DNA of 64,000 nt from Pseudoneurospora amorphoporcata (lineage: Eukaryota; Ascomycota; Sordariomycetes; Sordariales; Sordariaceae): contig MU859064.1 in assembly GCA_033297205.1 (NCBI GenBank), positions 248,001 through 312,000 of the forward strand. The letters are read 5' to 3'. Under the pieces are notes generated by a model that ran no database searches, was not told the origin of the DNA, and saw nothing but the letters and a program-made list of their open reading frames with translations. Positions 20,666-31,900 of this stretch are shown piece by piece. Within the stretch, counting starts at the first letter, position 1, and the number at the start of each line of letters is the position of its first letter. Both the position numbers and the translations under genes were made by a program.

Positions 20666-23278
20666 TCACTCGCCCAAGAAACAATACCGACGCCTGCGAC
20701 GGGCCTCGCGACGACGGGCCATCTCCTCAGCAGACGCATACATGCAGGGCGGGCTCCTGGGCCTGTAATCTTCCCGCCTGATACAGACCATCTGGCCTCC
20801 CCGCTTGAACACCTTGTAGTCATCCCAGTTGATCTGCTCGTCGTTGTTGTTATTGCTGTGCTTTGACGCAGGAGGAGTCGGGTTGGCCGCGATAATCTGC
20901 TCCGCTGGTCCTGTCACTGCCTCCGAAATCATTACCGCATCAGTTGCCGGGTTGGTGCCCTGCCGCGTAGCAGGACTGTCGGGGCTGGTAGGAGTGTTGG
21001 AAGTGGTGTGAGTGGCATCGGCCGCCATGTCCTCCTTGGTCTCCATCTTTTGTTCAGCGACATTGGGACTGTCGTCGGCGAGAAACTTCAACTCGTCAGA
21101 AACAACCTCCGCCAGCTCTTTCAGGCACGCTTCAGCATTGTTGCTGTGAAGTGCCATCTCTGACAAGATGACGCGCCCAATCTCCAAGATGGCTTCCTTG
21201 TGCGTCATCCGACGTCCGAGCCAGGTGACGGGGGCAGCCAAATAATCCTGCACGCTGTCCAGCAAGTTGTTGGGAGAGGGGGTGTCTGACATCTCACCAG
21301 CCTTCTTCTTGGAATGTTTCTCCTCAATAGCAGCTTGTTCTCCAACGGCAGCTTTCTCTCCAACGGCAAGCCGGTCTTGGACGACGTGCTCCTCAACGAC
21401 AGGATGCTCTTGAATGGCAGGCTCTTCATAAACGACAGGCTCCTCTCCAACGGCAACCTCCTTTCTGACGGTAGCCTTCTTTGTTGACTTCTCCTTCGAT
21501 ATCTCCGACTGCTTAATCTCCACTCTCACTTCCAACTCCTCGCCCTCCATGTCCGGTTCGACGACCTTCTCCTTCACTTGGACGACAGCACTATGCTTCG
21601 CTGCCACTTCGACATCCGTGGCCTGCCCCGCCTCAATCCTAGCAGCATCAACCTCATCACCCCTTTCTGTGATCCATCTGTCCGACAAAACCTTGAACCA
21701 ACGCCCATCACCAGCACAGCTCTTGAAAACGAGTCCTTCGCCCTGCCTGCCATTGGCTCTGGCAATAAGATCAGCGTGCGACCCAGCGATGTCCGTCACC
21801 TTGTGGTAGCCAAGGACCTCGACGTGGCTCAGCCCGTGGGTAGAGCAAAACTTTTGCACGACGCGAGGGTCCCAGCGGTTTTGGGCCTCGATGTCCCACA
21901 CGGAATAGACGGTGAACGACGGGGAAGATATGGACGGCAGCCCGTAGTGATTTCCGGAAATGGTAGGACCGACTAGCTCTCCCTGGATAGCCAGCGCGCC
22001 ACCACGCGATCCGAGTCCGGTCTTTTCCTTGTGCAAGTTCTCGAGCAAAGCTCCCATGTTGTTCGCAATGGCTGCGGCCCAGTAGGGGCAGTCCTCGGAG
22101 AAGGGCAGGTCAACAATCTTGCTGCAGATGCCAAATCTGCCTGTTTCGAAAACGGATTGGGCAGCTGACAGGGGACCGGGATGGGGGTTGTGCAGCTGCT
22201 TGAAGTATTTCGACTGCTTCGGGACAAAGTAGCATGTCATGCTCGCCCCGTCGATCTTGACCGATTCCTGGTAAACGATGTTTTTGTACTTGGGCTTAAT
22301 AAACAAGTTGAGGCAGTTTTGGACCCTTTCGCTATCGGTCTTTTGGATAAAGGAGGGTTTTTTAACAATGGGAGTCGGGGTGTTGTCGCTCTTGCTTCTG
22401 GCGTTACCGCCACTGCCGCCGGTGCTTTTGCTTTCGCCATGCGGATCCCACTTCATCGCTCCCAACACAGCCGAGTAATCGACCAGTTCCAGCTCCTGCT
22501 CCTCACCTCCACTGCCACCGCCACCGCCAAACCTCACCAGTCTCGTCCTAAGCATCACATCATTATAGATCTCGGGAATTTCCTGCAAAGGGAAGACGTG
22601 ACCCTGCGAAACGAACTGCCAGCGCGGAAAGCGAGGGTTGCCAAGGGTGCGGGTACCGACGCGGAACCAGTTGCGCCCGTCTTTGGAGGTAATCGGGTTA
22701 CCGACCTGGGCGAACAGCTTTCTGTAGCCAGGATGTGGATGGTCGGCAGGGAGGAGCGTGTCCGGCTCTAGGAAGATGTAGCGGTCCCCAGCCTTGAAAT
22801 CGATTGACTTGCTGGGACGCTTGATGCCGACGGTCCAGCCGTCGATGGTTAGTTTGGTGTAGTGATGGTTGGTGGTATCGACGGCATTAATCTTACGGAC
22901 CGTTACCAATTTACGGGCGTAAGAGTAAGACGGGGAAGGGGAAATAAGCTCGGGCTCAACCCCAGACTCGGGAGTGGGAGGGCCGTGGTTGTCCTTTTCA
23001 ACGACATCAGTCGCTTTTCCCTTGCCCTTCTTGTCGCGCTTGGTGATGGCGATGCGAACAATCTTGACCTGCCCGGAGTTGTCGTCAACGGTAGGGCTGC
23101 CGGCGGGGGAAGAGGGAGGAGTCGGGAGACGGCCAGGGGTGTTGGTCGACCTGACGATGTCGGGAGTGGTAGGAGGAGGAATGGGAGCACAGGTGTTGGT
23201 CTCTGACTCCTTGATGATCTGGGAAATAAAGGCTTTCGAAGCCGCCAGTTTTGCGGCCGGGATAATATTTGACGGCAT
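20666..23278 (-). CDS. RNA ligase, DraRnl/DRB0094 (Rnl5)-like, with long C-terminal extension
   Basis: Intronless, 870 aa. The nucleotidyltransferase core is clear: motif I KIDGAS with the predicted adenylated Lys341, FGICSKIVDL (about 382-391), QGELVGP (432-438), motif IV EGLVFK (514-519) and motif V WFKVLSDRW (527-535, Lys529). An N-terminal module at about 121-230 (VRKINAVD, DGWTVGIKRP, KAGDRYIFLEPDTLLP) matches the distinctive OB-like module of Deinococcus radiodurans RNA ligase, a family that seals 5'-phosphate ends in nicked RNA. Residues 1-110 are disordered and basic; 550-670 is Glu/Val-rich with repeats (EEPVVYEEPAIQEHPVVEE); the tail beyond 670 is low-complexity and ends in an Arg-rich cluster, far beyond the ~340 aa of the bacterial enzyme. 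Likely an ATP-dependent RNA repair or processing enzyme; substrate and location are unknown. It is not the Trl1-type tRNA ligase. Confidence 0.82.
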   Translation of the reverse strand: MPSNIIPAAKLAASKAFISQIIKESETNTCAPIPPPTTPDIVRSTNTPGRLPTPPSSPAGSPTVDDNSGQVKIVRIAITKRDKKGKGKATDVVEKDNHGPPTPESGVEPELISPSPSYSYARKLVTVRKINAVDTTNHHYTKLTIDGWTVGIKRPSKSIDFKAGDRYIFLEPDTLLPADHPHPGYRKLFAQVGNPITSKDGRNWFRVGTRTLGNPRFPRWQFVSQGHVFPLQEIPEIYNDVMLRTRLVRFGGGGGSGGEEQELELVDYSAVLGAMKWDPHGESKSTGGSGGNARSKSDNTPTPIVKKPSFIQKTDSERVQNCLNLFIKPKYKNIVYQESVKIDGASMTCYFVPKQSKYFKQLHNPHPGPLSAAQSVFETGRFGICSKIVDLPFSEDCPYWAAAIANNMGALLENLHKEKTGLGSRGGALAIQGELVGPTISGNHYGLPSISSPSFTVYSVWDIEAQNRWDPRVVQKFCSTHGLSHVEVLGYHKVTDIAGSHADLIARANGRQGEGLVFKSCAGDGRWFKVLSDRWITERGDEVDAARIEAGQATDVEVAAKHSAVVQVKEKVVEPDMEGEELEVRVEIKQSEISKEKSTKKATVRKEVAVGEEPVVYEEPAIQEHPVVEEHVVQDRLAVGEKAAVGEQAAIEEKHSKKKAGEMSDTPSPNNLLDSVQDYLAAPVTWLGRRMTHKEAILEIGRVILSEMALHSNNAEACLKELAEVVSDELKFLADDSPNVAEQKMETKEDMAADATHTTSNTPTSPDSPATRQGTNPATDAVMISEAVTGPAEQIIAANPTPPASKHSNNNNDEQINWDDYKVFKRGGQMVCIRREDYRPRSPPCMYASAEEMARRREARRRRRYCFLGE

Positions 23279-23734
23279 GATGGCCGTTTGGCAATGATTC
23301 GACGTTGTCGAATGTCGATGAATTTTTTTATTTTTGATGGCGAAGGTAGGTATATGTGATACCTAAGTCGAAGGAAGGAAGGGGAAAAAAGCAACGCTAC
23401 CGGGGAAATATAGGTAGATTATGTGTGTGGTAGGTTTGCACTGCCCCTTTGGAAGCGTAGGTGGTTGGCGTTACACGTTCGTTGATATTTTTGTCGAGAT
23501 GGTATGTCAAGGATGCTTTGATATTTGAGTTGGTGGTCGAAACCGCAGATGTACTTGCTGATATGCTGGTAGTCCTGATGCCAATTGATGTTAGCAGCAA
23601 ATTCCCAGAATAGGTAGCTGTGGTCGAGATCTTGATGATGCTCGTCGTTGGAAGGTGCGGATATTGGTTCAAGGTAAGGTAGCCAAAAAGCGAAAGCCGC
23701 TGACGTCGTGAAGGTAGGAGAAAAAAGAGGAAGC

Positions 23735-23766
<32 letters not shown>

Positions 23767-24399
23767 AAGAGTACCTCAGGTATGCGAACGAGGAGAGAGA
23801 GGGTCTGCGCCTACGCCACACTGGAGGCTGGCTGACCGGCTGGAGAGGACGAGCCAAATGAGTGAAGGCTGGAGTGAGATGGCTTGCTGACGGCTGGAGT
23901 TCCACTCACTCACTGCGCTGTGGTTGATGTGGTAGTGGTGAGGTCGAGGATATAAGAAGCAAGGAGGAGTAGGAGGGGGATGAGGAGGATATATACCTCT
24001 GGGGCTACGTTGCAGAAGCAAATTGCTGGACTGCCTGCTTCGTAGAAGGAAAGAGAGGGAGGAGCGGATCGTTCAAGGGGGGGAGGAGTGCGGTTAAATA
24101 TTCGAAGGAGGGGAGACTCTCTGTTTACATAATACGCCTTACAGAACAGCTGAGAGGAAGACGAGGGACGGGACAGAAGGACCACAGCGGCTTGCGTTGC
24201 GGTGAGAACTATCAACCAACGAGTGAGGCGACGTTGGAGAAGTGATACATCGGCTGGCAATGGGCTGGGTAAGGTGAGATGCCGCTTGGCTCAGCTTGGA
24301 CAAGGGTGTGATGATGAGATGAGATGAGATGAGATGGAACAACCGACGCAAGCAAACAACTACTGTGAGCCCTTCAATTGGGAGTGCTAGACAGTGATT
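23279..24399. other. Intergenic with simple repeats
   Basis: No gene seen. It holds a (GT)n-(GA)n microsatellite at about 23734-23766 and a GATGA tandem run at about 24311-24335. The first part is the promoter of the RNA ligase gene. Confidence 0.5.
23734..23766. repeat. (GT)n(GA)n microsatellite
   Basis: Alternating GT from 23734 to about 23752, then GA to 23766, directly visible. Confidence 0.9.
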
Positions 24400-25110
24400 G
24401 AGGGCTTCTCCCGGATGCCTCCTAACTTCTTACTGGCCAATGGCTGGAGTTTTGAGATGAAAGCGATGTCAACCTGGACGGCTTGGGTTGGGTGCGATTG
24501 GGATTACTGGTGAGCAGCGATCGAAACAAAACAAAAAATATAAAACAAAACAAAACAAAACAGCGGTAAAGGCGGGTAAAACGGGTCGGCTCGGTTTTGC
24601 CAAAACACCCAAAACCTTCGACCCATAGCTCTGAATATAAGGGGTAGATTTTACCCGTTCAAACCAGTTAATCGCATAACAGGGACCTGGGGTTGAGGGC
24701 ATTCAAATACACTGTAAAAACGAGTGAAATTTCTACTCCCGGTGGCTTGCTGGGATGATTTTGTGGTGTTGTATCGTGATGCTTGTTGTTGTTGTGTATA
24801 CTCAACCCCGCGTTTTTGTTGTGTAATGGTGCCGATACGGCTAATAGAAGTGTGTAATTTCAGGTATTTCGAAGCCCGGAAAAATGTGTATTCCAGTGTA
24901 AAACATAAGGTACAAAACAAAACAAAACCGCTTGGGAAACAAAACAAAACAGTCATTTTTATCCAAAACAAAACAAAACGGTCAAAAAATATTTTGTTTT
25001 GTTTTATTTCGATCGCTGCTGGTGAGTGACGAGGGCTGCTCGAGATTACTTTTCTCTTGTCACTTGGTTGGAGATTTGAGACAAAAACGAGGTCCAACTT
25101 TGACACTTGT
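24393..25110. repeat. Repeat-bounded AT-rich block with inverted and direct repeats and (AAAAC)n tracts
   Basis: An imperfect direct repeat (about 40 bp, C/T and G/A differences dominating) begins near 24440 (GGCTGGAGTTTTGAGATG) and 25070 (GGTTGGAGATTTGAGACA). A weaker match extends upstream of both (AGTGATTGAGGGCT near 24393; AGTGACGAGGGCT near 25025). Inside lies an inverted repeat: GCAGCGATCGAAA at 24514-24526 and TTTCGATCGCTGC at 25007-25019, each next to AAAAC/GTTTT tracts. Further AAAAC arrays sit at about 24540-24562 and 24910-24980. The structure suggests a small non-autonomous or hairpin-prone element; no target-site duplication was established. The reverse-strand ORF across it is a by-product of the tracts. 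Confidence 0.5.
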
Positions 25111-27057
25111 CGTCTAGCTCGACTGCCGACACCATCTAGGACGAATGTCTCGGAGGTGAAAGGGTGAGGAAGTTTACTCAGTAAGTCCGCTTTTTTAGTG
25201 TGCAGTGAAAACACTCCCGCATGCTATGATACACCGGCACGGGGATGTATATGCAAGGCCACTGGGCCCTCATTTACGACTGATTGATGATTACAGGCGG
25301 GGCCTTGAAATAATCATAAAGAAAGGGGCTAGGATCACACTTAGGGCAGAGTGTCTTTTGTTTTATGCCAAACTGAACTACAGGGATGTATCTGCTGGGT
25401 TGTCTTGAAAAGGGCTGGGTGATAAGGAGGTATGTGAAAATGAAAGCGGTTACAAATAGAGCAGAACACATGCAATGACTGGAGTTCAAGGAGAGGCTAA
25501 TGTCAAAGTTGACGGGCGGATCGGGTGTTAACATAATGCCAGTGATAGCTGAGTAAATCCCAAGTGTCGAAGACGCAAGTGGACTATTAAAACAACTTTT
25601 CCCCACTGCTTGGTGGTATTGATGATGCGCTGGAGGTGAGGTGTTTACGAGCAGATGAATTCTATGATGCTGTAGGGACAGACCAAAGATGAGGAGAAAA
25701 GGTGACAAGGCACGACTCCTCCATTTTTGCAAGATACGGATATCATGATGGGAGAACAGAAGCTGAGAAAAAAAGAAAAGAAAAAGAAAAGACTCTTACC
25801 TGAGTTGATTGATGAGTGACGGAAATAAAAGGAGAAAAGGGGAAAAAAAAGATTGTTTCCTTGACAGAAACACTCCCTTTTATCTTGGGAAAAGGGAAGA
25901 AATCACGGCATTGCTTTGACCTATTCAAGACTCAGGAACAATAGAAGTGAGCCAGCAGGGTATGTCTGTGAGGAATGAGTGAAACGGACTTTCATCCGCA
26001 GTCCTTCGGGGTGTATGCATTGCATTTATTTCAGGTACTCGGCATTCCTATCGTGCATTTTACACTTCAATACAACTGGCGTGGCTTGTCAGTTGTGATT
26101 GGTCCCAGCATATTGGTAAAGAGACTCCTTGCTGAAACACTCGAACGTAGTGTCTCCGTATCATTAGTTTAACCTTGAATAAGAACAATGGATGACTACT
26201 GGAAGCGGCGTGATTCACAATAACACATTTGCCCGGAGAGGAGAGGTGCATGCCCTTTCTGTTGTGATTTTGGCTTGGTCGTAAGTACCTATTCATGTTC
26301 AATGTGCCGGGAAATCCAATTGCTCGAGCAGTCCTTGTCTTATTGCTAATGCGTGAGCACTCAAGATGATGTGACTTGCAAAGTGAGGGCACCGAATCTC
26401 TTTCATTCACGGGTATGAACAGTATAAAAACCGTCGAAAGTAGGGTGCAAAAGATGGAGGTGTGAATGGAGGCTCGGTGTAATGGAGATGCGGTGCAGAT
26501 GAAGGCGCAAATAAACGTGAGAAAAAGGGCACTAACAGAAAGATGTAGCGAGATGTTAGGCCTAACAAATTATTTTGCACTGATTTCGCAGCTAACGGTC
26601 CGTCCAGTAATGCCATGTTAGTGCGCGCGGGGCTTTGTGCCCGGCCCGCCCGCGATGAGCGCTAACCCTCTAACCACACATTTTAGCGTCCCAGCGGACT
26701 TTTGAATCTTGCATTTCCCTTCTTCCAGACCAGCACACTTTTTCGGTCACTCGTTCAGTTCTCATAACCAAAACGGTCAGGCTTTCCAAACGTCGTGGTC
26801 GAAATAAAATATCTGAACTCCCATCAACCTGAATAGTATCAGAGCCTTATCATGATATCTACAGTTGGCGGCACAGAATCTTGGCTTCCTGACATCCGCC
26901 CTATCATTCAGACGGATCGGGTCTCACAGTCATCATCACCAATAAAAGCCACAAATGGGCTTTTTCCCGTCCAGTACTTCTAGGTCGTCACTCTTCGTTT
27001 GGCTTTTGTGGGTTCTCCAAGTTCCCCGCTTTCCCTACATGATGACTACTATTTAGG
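25111..27057. other. Gene-poor spacer, no gene supported
   Basis: Nearly 2 kb with short ORFs in all frames, purine/pyrimidine tracts (25770-25860) and no recognisable domain or RNA. A GC-rich patch (26625-26660) interrupts an otherwise AT-rich stretch. Confidence 0.4.
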
Positions 27058-27191
27058 TAGCTGCACCTCGCACCTCATCTCGACCGACCAAGAAGGCTGT
27101 TGAGCTTGAGGCCAACGCGAAGCCGACCCCCAAAAGCACCGCGCCCAAGAAAGCCGCGCCCAAGTCCAGGGGCAAGAAGGCTACCCATTAA
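27058..27191 (+). pseudogene. Lys/Ala/Pro-rich C-terminal tail fragment (orphan exon)
   Basis: After a TTTAG that could be a splice acceptor, a frame from about 27058 to TAA 27191 reads as a basic tail (SRPTKKAVELEANAKPTPK, STAPKKAAPKSRGKKATH) like those of linker histones or nucleolar proteins. Composition is strongly coding-like, but no upstream exon was found and the in-frame codon before it is a stop. It ends 28 bp before the HET start. Possibly a displaced gene end carried with the relic island. The parent gene cannot be named. Confidence 0.35.
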
Positions 27192-27219
27192 CACTCCTGG
27201 GCCATCCCACCGAGCAACC

Positions 27220-29868
27220 ATGGACGAGGCTTCTCTCCAGCCCCAAGCACATCCAAACGAGTACTCTTACCGGAAACTCGAACACCCAGAAGATATCCGG
27301 CTCATCACCCTTCTCCCCGGGGATTTCGACGACGACATCGTTATACTGATCTCCCATGCTCCCTGCGAGCATCAGATGAGCAGCCAATTGCGGCAAGAAT
27401 GACCTTGGAGGAGGTTGCCGCAACGTTGCCTCGTTATTGGCAGGTAGAGGAAGCCTGGGATGGCCGGTATATTTTCCCCAACTTGACACCAACATGGGTC
27501 TACCCGGACAAGTCTTTCGACCATTCTCGCTACCGACAGCCTGTATCAGACGGGGAGCCACCTGGGCCAAGAATGACATTGGGGGAAGTTGCCGCAACAT
27601 TGCCTCCCGATTGGACGGTAAATGAAGTCCCGGATGGTCGGTATCGTTTCTGGAAACTGGTGAGGACCACATGGGTCCACCCCGCCGATTCTTTCCATCA
27701 TTCTCGCTATCAGAAGCCCGCACGCATTACCAGGCCTGAGTACGAGGCACTGTCGTATACCTGGGGCTCAAACGAGTTTTCACAGAAGGTATACATTTGG
27801 ATGGACACCCAAGACACCACCGCATCAGCATTACCACTGTCGTTTGCAGAACAGTTCAAAGGCGGCGTTCCTCCATGCCATACTTATCTTCGAATCACCA
27901 GAAATCTCGAAACAGCCTTGCGAAACTTACGCGACCGAGATTATAAGCGCATCTTGTGGGCTGACGGTATCTGCATCAACCAAAGCGATACCGACGACAA
28001 AAACAAGCAGGTTCCACGCATGGGCGACATCTTCAGAAGGGCACAGAGAGTGGTCTCCTGGCTTAGTCCGGACGAAAAGAATAGCGGACATGCACTGAAA
28101 GCACTTGAATATCTTGGAAAACAAGTCGTTTACACCCGCCGCTATGCCATCTTCGGAGCACCGGAAGCGACAGAGCCACAGTGGTACCAACGGGAGACGG
28201 AGTTGCCTTATAACGGAGAGATATGGATGGCAATAGTGGATCTCTTGAGCAGGCAATGGTTTTATCGCCAGTGGATTGTACAGGAGGTCCAGCTTGCAGA
28301 AGATGCCATTCTATGCTGCGGCCAAAGCAGCATAAACTGGACATACTTTCGTTATGCACTAACATCCCTGAGAGACAGGAAATACATACCCCCATCTATT
28401 TCGCGAGGTCGTCTGGTTGTCAATGGCCTCTGTGAGCCATATCACATGAATTCGCCGGTTTTTGTCAAGTTATCGGCCCTATGGCGACCACGGTGTGGTG
28501 ACCCACGCGACCGTGTCTATAGCCTACTTGGACTATTCCCCCCCCCCAGTTTCGCGGCAAGATCCGACCCAACTACGATAAGTCGCATACAGCGGTACAA
28601 GTGTATAAAGAGACATTTCTTGCCCACACTTACCATTTCCAGCGCCTCGAACTGCTTACGCGTTGCTACTTATCAAAATGGAAAGTCGTGGAGAACAAGC
28701 CCTCCTGGGTTCCTGACCTGTCCTACCTTCCTACTACCATCTCAATGCCCATACAGTTTGCTGCTGGATTCTCTCGTTGCTGGACCAAAATTTCGTCTGA
28801 CTCTTCAGACATTTTCACGGTAGCTGGAATACAATGTGCCACGGTCAAGACTATCGGAAGCCCACTACCAGCTGTTGAACGAGAGGATGACGCATTGCTC
28901 GCTATTAGGGAGCTAGCTGCCAAAGAGTTGGCTGCAAATACGGGACAGTACGTCACTGGGGAGCCTTTCAAGCATGCCTTTGCAAAACGCTTTGCCTTAA
29001 CCTCCTCCGCGAAAGGTATCCCGAAACCACGAGTTATCCATATTGGAAAACATGGCTCCGACAAGAATCAGCGTACGCCTTCTTTGACAATAATGGAACG
29101 GGACATGTAGTCGGGGATAAAGGGGGACCATCTTCACACGAGTATGTCCTTATGAATTTGCTCAATAAGCGACGGTATGTCACAACGGAGGAAGGATACA
29201 TAGGGATTGGCCCCCCTGATGTTGAGGAAGGTGAGTGGTACCTGGGTCAAGATCTATACCTAGTGTTCAGGCTTTCCTTTCTTGCTTTCTATAGAAGGTT
29301 TATTAAAACATCCAGTGTCGGGGTCAGCAAGCTGACATCGTGCATGATAATAGGCGACCTTGTCTGCGTCATCTTGGGTGACAACAAACCCGTTATTTTA
29401 CGACCACAACAACTACAACCTCAACCACAGCCACCGCCTCTGTTGGAAAGTTCGCAGTTTCAAGAACCATTCTTCCAGCTACCACGACCGTCACCGCCGG
29501 AGGACACGGGGTTCCTCTTTGTTGGCCCATGTTCTGTCTACGGTATTGACAACGCGAATGGCCTATTAGGCCCGTTACCAAAGCCATGGCGTGTTCAGGC
29601 ATTTAGGGATGGAAGCGGCCTTTCGTGCGTTTATAAGTTCTTCAACCCTAATACCGGTGTCCTGGCCGACGAGGATCCTAGGCTGCCACCCCTTGATGGA
29701 AATAAATGGGAGAGAGTATCGAGGGGGGAAAGAACTGGTGACGATCCTTTCACCTTCCAGCGTTTCCGGAACAAGTTGACTGGGGAAGTGATCAACTATG
29801 ATCCCAGAATGGACCGTGATGCTCTGGAAGGCCAGGGGATTCCCATCCGGGATTTCAACCTGGTTTAG
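27220..29868 (+). pseudogene. HET-domain (heterokaryon incompatibility) protein with WW-like modules, three frameshifts
   Basis: Starts at ATG 27220 (MDEASLQPQ, then YRKLEHPEDIRLITLLPGD). HET blocks are clear: PEYEALSYTWG, LWADGICINQSD...MGDIFRRAQRVVSWLS, FYRQWIVQEV, and GDPRDRVYSLLGL, then C-terminal TTEEGYIGIGPPD and GDLVCVILGDNKPVILRP. The frame changes three times, each by a net loss of one base: near 27370, at the C10 run about 28541-28550, and near 28990 at an A4 run. A 123-bp intron (29231-29353) divides G-D in GDLVCV and is in frame. Between the first HET strand and YEALSYTWG sit two tandem 58-codon units (27399 and 27573) with WW-like W...DGRY.F...W(V)xP. Two more W...DPR modules close the protein (29581-29811). 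Either a decayed allorecognition gene or affected by homopolymer errors. Confidence 0.8.
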
Positions 29869-31190
29869 CGGGCAAAACACTGCACAGCACTAAACTGGCG
29901 AGGCAAAGGCCATCTCATCTGCCACTAACATCCAGCGCGGTGGAGGTAAGTCTAGGTGTTTTTTTCGAATAAGAATGAGTGACTGAGGCTACCTAATTTG
30001 CAATAAGGACCAAGCACGAAACCTATTCATTTCTTTTTTTAGGAGTCCTCTATTTTCATCTTCTGTATTCAATTTTCACTTTCTTGTCTCCTTACAGTAC
30101 GTGGAAGTCAGACACACATCATGTATTTTCACATGGCTCTACTACTATACAAGCACGCAACTCAATTTCACGACAAATATACCCACCTACGCCCGAAAGA
30201 CGCATTATGATTATACAACGGCCTTCAAGGTGACAACTAAGACTTGATGGATGACTTCGCACACAGAAACTCGCTACCAACTTACAGAATACATGACAGC
30301 ATTTCCTTTTCCAACATTGGAATTAGCAACAATCAGACGGCAACACATGCACTCAACTAGGTAATCTACCTAGAGACAGCACCCAGAGGTCCCAACCAAG
30401 AACCAAAAGTTCAGCTCCGTACATCTACAAAAAGCCGTAGACAACCATTATAACGCATCCGAATACCAGTACCCCAGACCCCAAACGCTTGGACTTCAAA
30501 GCTCAACCACCACGACCAACACCAACCCCACATTCACCACACCCACTCTTACACCAATCGAATAACAATATACCCACGAACAAGAGAACGCAGGGGCGGA
30601 AACGAAAGAACCAGGTCGGTTTGGCAGGTGTGAAACTTGCAAAAATCGCAATCACAGCGGATCCTCCGACCACTATCGCAAATTCGCGGGCATATAGCTG
30701 CGCGAGTTACCTAAAGTAGGAACACATATGACCACAAATAGGATGCAATGGGAAACAACGTCGATAAAAAATTTCCAGATAAGTCCTGGGTGCTTATTTT
30801 GGATAAGGGAAGGGCGATGGTATTAGGTGTGGTCGATATCGCAATGTTTCTGAAGTACACTACACATATGTGCGCCAGAGTAGGAAGATACCTACCGGCA
30901 ATCACGTACCTTCTGCTCCGCCACGCCGACAGAGATGCCAATGGTAGGTAGCTGGCGTCGAGATCGACATCTGAGATGTTACCCCTGATTGCCCCGTCTA
31001 CATTCCTCTCTTCGGTAGTAGTTGGGCAGGGTAAAAGGGTCGTTGTAACAGCGGACGATATCGTCCATTTTTATGTACATGTACCGTGAACTGGCCTGGC
31101 CCTCAGGGCATCCGTTTTTGCTGCAAACCACCAGCAACACGACGTGGTGACCGCAAGCTCCAAATTGCCGAAGAGTTGCCTTCAACCCGT
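29869..31190. other. Intergenic, no gene supported
   Basis: AT-rich. Short ORFs exist at 30489-30719 (plus) and 30941-30711 (minus; hydrophobic C-terminus), but neither has a motif or splice partner. TACCTACCTAG-type words appear near 31200. Confidence 0.35.
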
Positions 31191-31379
31191 GTCATCGCTA
31201 CCTTACCTACCTAGTCGAAACCATCTTCAGCCTGGAGTCACAATGGGCACTGACCCGGGTTTGCCTCGAGGTACTATTCAACGCTCCCAATCTAGCCTCC
31301 CAGTCCAGATGCTCTTGCATGTGTCGGAGTCGTCATCGCAGCTGGGGGGTTCCCTCCATGATAGTAACGGCATGGGGTA

Positions 31380-31900
31380 CTCTTCGAGCAGTTTCCCTTC
31401 CTCGGTCCCAAGGAAAACGGACTTGCCCATAAAGAGTACCTTACCTAAGTTGGTCGAAAAGGTGTCGGACTTGTATAAGGAGATCTTCAGGGCAGCATCT
31501 GTCTGTGGTTATGTTGCCTTTGAGAAGAGACTCCACCGCAGGCTGGGGCGACGCAAGATTAACGTCGAATTAAAAGGAGAGAATTGCCTCAAGACCACAC
31601 CAACTTGGCCTCAAAGACATGGAGGTCTTGAACGAAATTCTGGACAAGATGCACGAGGATGGCAAGCTGGAGTGGATGAAACGTCGGACTCCATTCGGCT
31701 GCCCCTGTTTTGTGGTATGGCGCATCGTGCTGTTGACGGGAAGCGAAAGGCCCGAGTGGTCATGGGCCAGCGCCCCATCAACAAGGTCACCATTGGCGAC
31801 CGGCACGGGAGGGGTTTCGAACCCAGTGGTCGTCCTTCTCACGGAGGAGTTAGCTCCGGGGACTTCTGTGGGCCCTGTCGACGTGGATGCAACCGGAATT
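31380..31900 (+). mobile_element. Gypsy-type retrotransposon reverse-transcriptase fragment
   Basis: At 31619-31730 the frame gives LNEILDKMHEDGKLEWMKRR and TPFGCPCFVVWR, the N-terminal part of a fungal Ty3/gypsy reverse transcriptase. After a frame change it continues DGKRKARVVMGQRPINKVTI (about 31735-31795), the next conserved RT block. No catalytic YVDD motif, integrase or LTR could be found, and the sequence then degenerates. It is a short, broken relic. It is not strongly AT-rich, so heavy RIP mutation is not evident here. Confidence 0.65.

Noticed and set aside
24651..25214. 187-aa minus-strand ORF
   Set aside because: It is built across AAAAC repeat tracts and an inverted repeat, starts without ATG context and has no domain; an artefact of low-complexity DNA.
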